A stretch of 22,449 nt of DNA from Pseudomonadota bacterium. GTDB taxonomy: Bacteria; Pseudomonadota; Alphaproteobacteria; Rhizobiales; Xanthobacteraceae. The stretch spans positions 1 through 22,449 of the forward strand of contig JAEXHR010000104.1 in the NCBI GenBank assembly GCA_023449855.1. Direction: 5' to 3'. Every line of letters starts with the position of its first letter. Position 1 is the first letter of the stretch. This document shows, one piece after another, positions 20,901 through 22,449 of this stretch. The translations under genes were made by a program, and so were the position numbers. The notes under the pieces are model-generated. The model had not been told where the DNA came from. It saw only the letters and a list, made by a program, of their open reading frames with translations, and did no database searches.

Positions 20901-22449
20901 GACGGCGAGGGTGTGATCAGCGGGCTCACCGCCGGTGACGTCGTCTTCCAGAACATGGACCGCGTGGTTGCGCTGCTCGGCAGCGGCAATGACAAGTTCC
21001 GGATCCGTACCAGCGACGCGGCGCTGAGCCGCACGGTGGTCGAAGTCGATGGCGGTGGCGGCGATGATGTGATCGAGGCCGACAGCGTCGCGTCGACCAA
21101 CAATGCCACCATCGTCAATGGCGGCATCGGCAACGACACGCTGAAGATCAACATTCCGGCGACGCCGGTGGACCGCCAGTTCACCTCGATCAACAAGACC
21201 GTCGAACTGCTGGTGGTCGACAATTCGCTGAATCCTACTGCAGTCGCCTGGACCCTGAGCGAGACCGATCTGAAGGCCTCGGTGGGCGGCGGCGCGCAGA
21301 TGCTGGTACTGTCCACGGCCGGCGCCAATCTCACGCGGATTCTCGGCGGCACCTCGACGCAGGACCGGCTGACGGTTCAGTCCGAGACGCCGGCGGGCGT
21401 CGATGCGACATTGCGCGACAACACGATCGAACTGCGCTCCGGCCAGATCGTCGCCACGCAGACGCCGCCGTCCGAATATGCCAACACCTATGTCAACCAC
21501 GGCAATGCGGTGACCTTCGAGGGGCTGTCGTCGCAGCAGACCTTCAACACGGTGTTCGCAAGCACCGGCAACGGCTTCCAGCTCGCCTCGTCGAACGCTT
21601 CGGGCTTCGTTCGTAACGACAGCATCAGCGCGGCCGCGCAGGCGCGTGCCGATGGCGATGTGTTCACGTTGCGGGCCATCAATGGCAGCGGTGTACTCAC
21701 CGGTGATGCGTTCGGCCTGTATTCGCTCTATCTTGCCAACACGTCGAACACCGCGATCGATGTCGTACTCACCGGCCATACCGTAACGGGCATGACGGCC
21801 GCTGATCGCCTGGTCACCGTGACGCTGCGCGTCCAGCCCGGCGGCTTCCAGCGCTTCGATCTGCAGAACACGCCGGGACTCGCCAAGTTCAACGCGCTCA
21901 GCGATATCACCATCTCGTCGGCGACGATGTCGTCGATCCTCGTCGACAACATCGTCGCCGTGACCGAACTGTCGAATGCTGCACCAACAGTGGCTCCGGC
22001 GACGGTGCCGACCTATACGGTGTCGAGCGCCATCACGATCGATACCAATGTCTACAATATGGGGAACGGCGATCAGGCGATCCGTCTCTCGGGCGGGCAG
22101 ATCGACATCAACCGGAACGACGGCGGTGCGACGGTCGATAATTCGCTGATCGCCAATGTGTTTCTGGTCATCGGCGGGCCGGCCGTGGACGGCATCTCCG
22201 CAACGCTCAGCAACGGCATCGTGACTCTCCGTTTTGCCGGTAACCTCCAGATCAATCACAATGTTACCGCGGCAGGCGCGAATGCGCTGTCGATCCAGGT
22301 CGGCAATGACGTGAATGTTGCCGACGGGGTGACCTTCAGCGTGTCGGCGAGCGGGCAGACCGCGGGCGCGGGCGGTGGCGCCGGCGGCGGAACGACCAGC
22401 GGCGGCGCGGGTGGATACGGCGGCACCGCCTCGCAGGGCGGTGGCAATC
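5943..22449 (+). CDS. Giant LEPR-XLL-type repeat surface/secreted protein (3' end beyond the window)
   Basis: An open frame of at least 5,502 codons, with no stop seen to the window edge. ATG 5943 follows TTGGGGGCAAAC, and an in-frame TAA at 5895 closes the frame upstream. The N-terminus is basic and lacks a classical Sec signal peptide. Residues 50-60, LEQRLLMSADP, match the LEPR-XLL motif found near the N-termini of very large repeat proteins. Then come RTX-like turns (GGAGND, residues 125-130), about thirty beta-solenoid-like units of roughly 55 residues (mostly residues 760-3800), 'GHGF' inserts, a Pro/Thr-rich segment (about 4146-4313), a haemagglutinin-like part (about 4330-4590), a second RTX-like cluster (about 4635-5070), a possible jelly-roll domain (about 5191-5344) and a Gly-rich end. 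I saw no cysteine. By family it is probably an exported adhesin or biofilm matrix protein; the export route cannot be decided without the C-terminus. Confidence 0.9.
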   Translation, partial: MRSGGNDDRHLTAFGHPFRVRHKWASRLKSSISRLVHPPGPPPKLIFDPLEQRLLMSADPVVVDLSAIQPAQQNHDVLVRFLDQVVTTNEQTQHIQRIETVDRNNPNTVLSSQIVAEGSSVRIVGGAGNDRITLDVSSLPDGAAKPQVEVIGAGGNDTLSVIAKPDQAASWRLDGQGGGTVQGAAEIAFSSIENLDGGTDDDTIFGSTLDTNWLVNGAGAGTVGVYSFNGFENLVGAAGNNDVFTVTASGSLKGFLDGGSGGFDTLVLDTGAVQNLTSFATSSHDGSLAYDGRSVSYRGLEPVTIMGTQVNLTFDLSALDGAHIGNNVAKLKYDTAAGMMVLESVNGFFESQWFNAPRGSSTSTLTILARTGTDKIEISSLAPDFDANLVVNTLDDGYDPFNEGGLLPSDGDFLHQSVIEVTGDINLNGHAITLIGDTIKVGTGATSAIISTQKAGANAGDITFGMPTTNPDGTSSLAGGHTIILGANAKLLAEADTAAGKKAGKITLAVSDVAKRLVSWPFDFTSKNAEITVDGATIKGGAIKMSAIAKDTNLASDAPAAAAGFSNSLASLLGTVPGVAASALTGIDLSVIMRGADAKINVKNATIVSTGSVDIKAETKVDTQVTAIASAIGGGGLASLTGLEIAAGYGMASSEVEANVTGTTTIVSGGSVTISAKGATSSKTVARASSNLITDTVDPKSSSIAIAISHTDLKATATVGVDATITAAGNVNVLATGTSKTTPDASTVSPIDGRAGVGVALAFDFGTVTASLDGHVTAGGNATAGGDETKTFNPAPSDRLILGGDVDVDNDTLNMPGHGFTNGQPVVYTPYLANASIPGVSAGFVIPGQQSDSVGGLEKGKTYYVIVVDADHIQLSKEPPIDLNNAGTDSSSTQTLNVVKSKVFDIDAINENADTISLAGHGFSTGDVVRYSAGAGNTAISGLTDAATYTVEKVDDATFKLKDSNGNVIQIAQGNALGVQSFTRTSDNAKVSLNLARIDVATGRIYVKDHGFTVGQAKEVTYGSIAENGANAIGGLVNDRSYNLVAIDANSFELRDQTTGQRVTLGDPGAYAAHGLAYISKVKSFNPGTAVDSNKDTIAIDATDLKSGDAVIYAVDPTKSTTMSLAFDLNAIDAAADSIRVVGHGFNTGDQVVYNAGAGNTAITGLVSGATYTVVKVSNDLFQLRDANGNLIQIDQGNALGVQTFTSSASQITATVLLARLDAATNRIYFKDHGFKGTDANPILVDYSSLEALGINAIGGLQNAGDGLQTTGHYKLVAIDANSFELRDVNTNAVVDLTATTAASRHVIALKQIYQASRGNVGSLSVGDQEISGLTPGQVYYVVKVDNGHIRLVEDPTQVSAVKAIDLTGGGNGLDHTLSASPSTNGIGVQATLTSETRAKSKPEIGGKFNPTKYKDILSKPDIALAAIFGNASATSGKNGAGKDITNDGLSAAGAVAVNVVIHDVEASIGKNATVAKPTVVQTGGHVDVIAKTTQKTQLIAQSDVSKSKTKAAEPGATVSLSFAVGYYKNDVAATIYGNSQVDAAGTVTVNAALSYPFLILPADLILGIPQDIANRGVSALTDLLDGTFGIGSKFMNTFVMARAKAAETQSMAVSGAVAVNTYFNTSEATIKSGARINQMLPAAGNNSQSVAVTASTKMEFAEMAGIGKWSLSESPIGKGIYENKKAGQLLSGGDIVDFYGRSGSKSLGGSVLFDDIENTVRATIEGDVKIGIGSAGSLTVKATEDILRVAIAQSGGKTDDKGKLAFGGSGLILRQRSDIQAGLLATSTAGPTVTGGGALIIEAKTGGTQVGIAGSIISGGAGSTGIGLSVLTNDVVSKVAAFVGSAPSSADTTPTGAVTLDVGNTSISAHTGGVWVNVVATGTVISSQPGAPVPLSEEPDDPLDGISLPGLFGEAATAPPSGKSGYGIAGSASVNVFDQTTLAYINARGVLQTGLLALEAVNDPIVVAFVGGIAVATSAGTVMGGGTTAGGAFGVNQVTTNTQAFIANRLSGAGNGLTVSSRGADQAGQDEISIKATRGGVLATLTAAISANMNTGQANAFAGSVSINRLVDKTRALIDGADVSNIRDSADARIQAINEADVIAIGGGGAGTAGAKGIGASIGFNQLAAQTQAGVFGTVRRGSLTLGSNATSGNELAITAMNDQSLSAVAVSVGAATGANATGAAFTIGINIVSTDERVFTRDNAASIHAGIQNADVAASRVSLEAKDNTVIVAVAGALGIGTQGSGYGIGLGWNQIALKVRATIDNATVTARSGDVTLTAHSTEDGLIPVSGKIAAAAIGAAGGGGSGVDIGASLAVNGILNNVEATISGGSRVTAGGSGNVSVKASDESTINALTGGVAISTKGSPVGAAIGANYIANTVTAKIDSSVIDAGGSVIVDAREAAAIHALTIGAAGGSKNVTIGGSVSVNVIDNDVIAAIAGATANVKARDNVRVIAQNSASIVTIAGGLAIGGKTAVGLSVTNVTVIDTTEAWIDAASTVQGDGINAFTDVLGNSRKGVSIEANSDESIVTIGVGGAVSTSVAGSGAATVTYIDVSASAGQKRVDAVPGAGAGITSLNDINIAARGHLALVGVAGALSGSKVGVGIGADAGIIRRRIEAFIDQGAKATAGNNVVVMAKSDIDVTSVSAAAAIGTTGAGALTVGVQVLDLTTRAFIGNGAVVRADANVLVSAEEATDLDQVSGNIAGAGTGAVGIAAGVGVINKTTEAFIAANASVTALAKAGKSSIVANTGDFGATSGGQLTQSAANTNDFATSAVDYAANSIAAGDHGFSTGTEVIYTGESLPLGGLRTGDRYFVIRIDSNHFALAASLADAQAGNRIDLTDNGLEGAARHVIETLSHTGAPALDNDSLDALDPSVAGALTLDRKRGAQTAAQSGLIVVAVSLNNITSAGVGVAIAGTGSGSIAGTVAVHTINTRAYIDQGAQINAVNTGAGSGQNVLIAAGRTYNGLAIGVGLAGSGTFSAAPGFAAPVLMGTTEAFIQGKTSVSGAGYDTIINAQGNVAVKSHAQTDILSIGAGVALSGGVGIGGSAAVIVIDTTTIASISGRVQVSAEGSVLVNALDDTTAYAIGGAAGVGISTGGGAGAVNVISIKKVTLASIADTASVDANGNRGNLNSLINGTFSNGGFNTMALPGVAVQASSSENLLSVGASLGVGNYLGIAGAVTVESVDSDTIATIGGGALINQHTTPASANANQSVVVAATNKMDILSVAGAIGASLGGGIGASVDIGILRNDTQALIGAATIKARNQVDSYALSRWNVNSNAISVGAGLVGLGGGIVVYTIGGNFSDGYSTSGGSSGALSGDNNSSVLGFVDSTVNALTSRMQSSDPAGAAFNPATKVNAAADSIDLGENRGFKTGDTVVYSAGGGNAIRGLTDGKVYFAIKTGNPNVVKLAATYEDAVAGRAIDLDLTGTTGTQHQLIAGGAQIGNLGKSASSNNSPSGRVSAATSARTNISSGTTAAILQGAIIEANSVNVGAQQKLDFNGRTGGLAGGAGAIGIGLAVLNVDADVTAVIAPQVTITGNSTTSGDVNVAAGLTSNLHVLGFAGAISGFVSLGGAVSVINDGSSARAMIGATPTPDSRDVLTTEASSPATATVISGVRGVKVTSGATINHYLANGAAAVSGIAGLGAAVVADTINGSSQAIIGSYTQIGTLGAAIGGGVSAEATRTIGVNPLNAGLPMGIAIGGGILGVAAGATILNIGGAVDARIGDGGFVNAAGDINVRANGTVTADRLDVIGEAIGGIAVGFVIAQAKIDPTVSASVGKMAVIRGRNVNVTADHTINAKLNGIAAGGGVLSGQGLNIKMEVDPTTSVTVDQGAQITASGSVSAISTSTMTAGANGDAGNYGGVTVIIGGATTTLSTENKVTIGDNVVIVAQDAVTLRANSFNTGSATGDAGSGALIAIVRADATLNQTDRTAVSVGASARLTAGTDLVVEARNKQKATSKVTANAGGLGVDTRTSATLNIGAATTTEIGASAELRAGNRLDILADVTSLDLSADAKSTSSALGAGSYADAVINKADGFSTSLADIKVRGGAILSGANQVNVKAHHDSVTSLAKADATTHGLGASTNTNAKNDFAVETRVLTEAGSIIRTRALAVDAIATPSVSGFTDASSHGAVIDTGDENSSETIYYPRTINFNSDVFLAGPPSPELVIDENGHITKQVGFDHFIPDPTGPVFVLPDIVNTSTAAGTATFTISPTRFDPTPAGYGTTPAENSIEGNSSITFLTSFDRVTVTNKSNIHLEVGLINPVAATPNYAQNLVVNVTERSRFMPVVTSDAGHTIITIENTSATPTHVTLTDAIQNGHGAVTISTAAGNIINAPGGRIEATTLFLSAAGGSIGSATSPILTQSTRLDALAAGNIWISETGNLELGYVRSTAGTVNLTATGSILDADSSVAINVKGATLNLRAGTGSIGEVGRALRIDAAGTAGSLNATAQTGINVVDVYLSGGYAGLGIGTVTSATGDIAVATRDSVATGENIVFGAASLLTAALGNVVINAGDDIILAQGGVITGNGANGNDGNVTLVADDEATDQDRVGALIDLQGTINAAAVAISGGRDIDTFVIRRVAAGTRMTISTVNAADIIRVGSNATATTNSGGRLSTIAGTLTVLGGADNLAILDLDNTGAGPGVTGIVTKDALTGFGIGGSVNYEKLRTLSLRLGDGADDVAVRSTWATTVTTIDLGGGDDRVTVSGSDGTLNNIDGTLELLGGTGVNALVVDDSGDTVANAGLIGGGNGNRIFGFGMGSADQTVIDQSVGISYGDFASVAVKLGSGDDSVRVAGTSTDTTIDAGGGADTVTLGSDVTGVGLSQINGAVHVRGGGNAGDRFVVSSGPMVNLELGAVSSTVGLITAAQMPRRVEFEGVAATILDLGDAADTVTISATVAPLTVNAGGGDDLITVNAIAHLTTLNLGDGADRVMVHGTGAGTLQVNGTFGDGDRLTVDRTAETAALTAGVLRDGARDGEGVISGLTAGDVVFQNMDRVVALLGSGNDKFRIRTSDAALSRTVVEVDGGGGDDVIEADSVASTNNATIVNGGIGNDTLKINIPATPVDRQFTSINKTVELLVVDNSLNPTAVAWTLSETDLKASVGGGAQMLVLSTAGANLTRILGGTSTQDRLTVQSETPAGVDATLRDNTIELRSGQIVATQTPPSEYANTYVNHGNAVTFEGLSSQQTFNTVFASTGNGFQLASSNASGFVRNDSISAAAQARADGDVFTLRAINGSGVLTGDAFGLYSLYLANTSNTAIDVVLTGHTVTGMTAADRLVTVTLRVQPGGFQRFDLQNTPGLAKFNALSDITISSATMSSILVDNIVAVTELSNAAPTVAPATVPTYTVSSAITIDTNVYNMGNGDQAIRLSGGQIDINRNDGGATVDNSLIANVFLVIGGPAVDGISATLSNGIVTLRFAGNLQINHNVTAAGANALSIQVGNDVNVADGVTFSVSASGQTAGAGGGAGGGTTSGGAGGYGGTASQGGGN
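6063..6122 (+). other. LEPR-XLL-like motif region of the giant protein
   Basis: Residues 41-60 read PPP followed by KLIFDPLEQRLLMSADP. The family motif is L-E-P-R-x-L-L-S-A-D-P; here Pro is replaced by Gln and one Leu/Ser position differs (LLMSADP). The motif marks the N-terminus of giant repetitive proteins in proteobacteria and supports both the start codon choice and the protein class. Its molecular function is not established. Confidence 0.75.
6303..7190 (+). other. N-terminal RTX-like and 'ENL-GG' region of the giant protein
   Basis: Residues 121-416. Contains GGAGNDRITLD, GAGGNDTL, a 'SIENLDGGTDDDTIFG' segment and a related 'GFENLVGAAGNNDVFTV', then 'LKGFLDGGSGGFDTLVLDT'. These are degenerate versions of the hemolysin-type Ca-binding GGxGxDxUx turn and the 'EN-L-GG-DtF...G-idGG-G-DTL' unit of large type I-secreted proteins. 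Calcium binding is plausible but the repeats are too irregular to be sure. Confidence 0.55.
8338..10080 (+). repeat. Tandem 'GHGF-tGD-V-Y' modules with an internal duplication
   Basis: Five modules, plus partial ones, interrupt the solenoid units here: about 8338-8605, 8653-8892, 8928-9150, 9321-9560 and 9598-9865. Each has a 'HGF.tG..V.Y' or 'DHGF' turn, a 'GL..G..Y.V' strand and an ending such as 'DANSFELRD' or 'FKLKD'. Modules 2-3 and 4-5 are copies of one another, offset by 669 bases and then by 696 bases after a 27-base insertion. A 30-base stretch (9081-9110 and 9777-9806) is identical in both. The fold is unknown to me; the pattern resembles short beta-rich repeats seen in phage tail and cell-surface proteins. 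Confidence 0.7.
10290..14220 (+). repeat. Main block of beta-solenoid-like repeat units (about 55 residues each)
   Basis: Degenerate protein repeats with the pattern 'GaavsVN.i.n.v.A.IdgA.V.Aggn V.V.A...a.i..vaggla.g'. Clear examples are 13042-13203 (54 residues) and 13204-13368 (55 residues); their key cores are 'GANYIANTVTAKID' and 'GGSVSVNVIDNDVIAAI'. About twenty units fit here and about ten more at 14640-15780 and 16490-17330. Alternating small and hydrophobic residues with many Gly suggests a right-handed beta-helix (inference). DNA identity between units is low, so the array is old. Confidence 0.65.
14275..14517 (+). repeat. Isolated 'GDHGF' module
   Basis: A single copy of the module found in the tandem block upstream, with 'GDHGFSTGTEVIYTG', 'GLRTGDRYFVIRIDSNHFAL' and 'IDL' in the same order and spacing. 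It sits between two solenoid blocks, separated from its nearest relatives by over 4 kb, so the module behaves as a mobile insert within the protein architecture. Confidence 0.65.
16020..16276 (+). repeat. Isolated 'NRGFKTGD' module
   Basis: Another single copy: 'AADSIDLGENRGFKTGDTVVY', 'AIRGLTDGKVYFAIK' and 'VVKLAATYEDA...IDLDL'. The usual His of the GHGF turn is replaced by Arg. It is preceded by a Ser/Gly-rich linker with a short helical stretch (about 15870-16010) and followed by further solenoid units. Confidence 0.65.
18930..19720 (+). other. Filamentous-haemagglutinin-like stretch of the giant protein
   Basis: About residues 4330-4593. Short repeats such as 'AGNIINAPGGRIEATTLFLSA', 'GGSIGSATSPILTQ', 'AGNIWISETGNLELGYV', 'TGSIGEVGRALRIDA' and 'GDDIILAQGGVITGNG' resemble the parallel beta-helix of FHA-type exoproteins, where 'GsIG....pl.' turns recur. 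The flanking segment 18380-18880 is richer in Pro, Thr and charged residues ('SPELVIDENGHI', 'VFVLPDIVN') and may be an Ig-like or linker domain. Confidence 0.5.
19845..21155 (+). other. C-terminal RTX-like cluster of the giant protein
   Basis: About residues 4635-5070. At least nine Gly/Asp turns occur at irregular spacing: LGDGADDVAV, LGGGDDRVTV, LGSGDDSVRV, DAGGGADTVTL, NAGGGDDLITV, LGDGADRVMV, LGSGNDKFRI, DGGGGDDVIE and GGIGNDTLKI. They follow the GGxGxDxUx logic of hemolysin-type calcium-binding repeats but are single turns between beta-strands rather than a tandem array. Confidence 0.6.
21513..21972 (+). other. Possible jelly-roll (lectin-like) domain of the giant protein
   Basis: About residues 5191-5344. 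The order 'DVFTLRAI', 'FGLYSLYLAN', 'IDVVLTGHTVTG', 'LVTVTLRVQPGGFQRFDLQN', 'FNALSDITISS' and 'ILVDNIVA' matches the strand pattern of a family of carbohydrate-binding-like domains in secreted and PEP-CTERM proteins (ending in F-x-x-L...LDNI). Recognised by pattern only; a structural comparison would decide. Confidence 0.4.

Noticed and set aside
6774..22259. Very long minus-strand open frames opposite the giant gene (6774-9374, 9561-12791, 13440-16262, 16329-17348, 18000-18932, 20313-22259)
   Set aside because: They are rich in Asp, Arg, Gly, His and Ile without domain patterns, and they mirror the codon bias of the plus-strand frame. The sense frame has continuous, recognisable repeats across the same positions.

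Overview
The window looks like a chromosomal segment of a high-GC alphaproteobacterium of the Bradyrhizobium / Rhodopseudomonas / Afipia type. This is inferred from the gene set and order (bamE, ubiquinol-cytochrome c chaperone, yceD/DUF177, plsX, fabH, ihfA, MerR regulator), from the TTG-started MerR protein, and from two palindromic intergenic repeats of a kind common in that lineage. No species is claimed.

Positions 1-5650 are a housekeeping block. A REP-like palindrome (11-101) lies just beyond the end of bamE, a minus-strand outer-membrane lipoprotein gene. Diverging from bamE are a respiratory-complex III assembly chaperone and the DUF177/YceD gene, coupled by an ATGA overlap. After a 200-base gap come plsX and fabH, coupled by a GTGA overlap; they link phospholipid and fatty-acid initiation. 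ihfA (nucleoid protein) and a MerR-type regulator with a very long acidic tail follow. A palindromic repeat separates those last two genes.

From 5943 to the right edge (22449) there is one uninterrupted plus-strand reading frame of at least 5,502 codons that runs off the window. I translated it line by line and saw no stop codon and no cysteine. It encodes a giant secreted or surface repeat protein. In order it has: a LEPR-XLL-type motif near the N-terminus; an RTX-like 'GGxGND' region; about thirty degenerate beta-solenoid-like units of roughly 55 residues; seven inserted 'GHGF-tGD-V-Y' modules, some arising from an internal tandem duplication of about 670 bases; a filamentous-haemagglutinin-like stretch; a second RTX-like cluster; a possible jelly-roll domain; and a Gly-rich tail at the window edge. 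No transporter for it is visible here.

The most interesting regulatory signal is a perfect TTAA-N7-TTAA (5894-5908), 34 bases upstream of the giant gene. It matches the consensus of the alphaproteobacterial cell-cycle regulator CtrA and suggests cell-cycle-timed production of a surface adhesin. The many long minus-strand open frames opposite the giant gene are mirror images of its codon bias and are not annotated.
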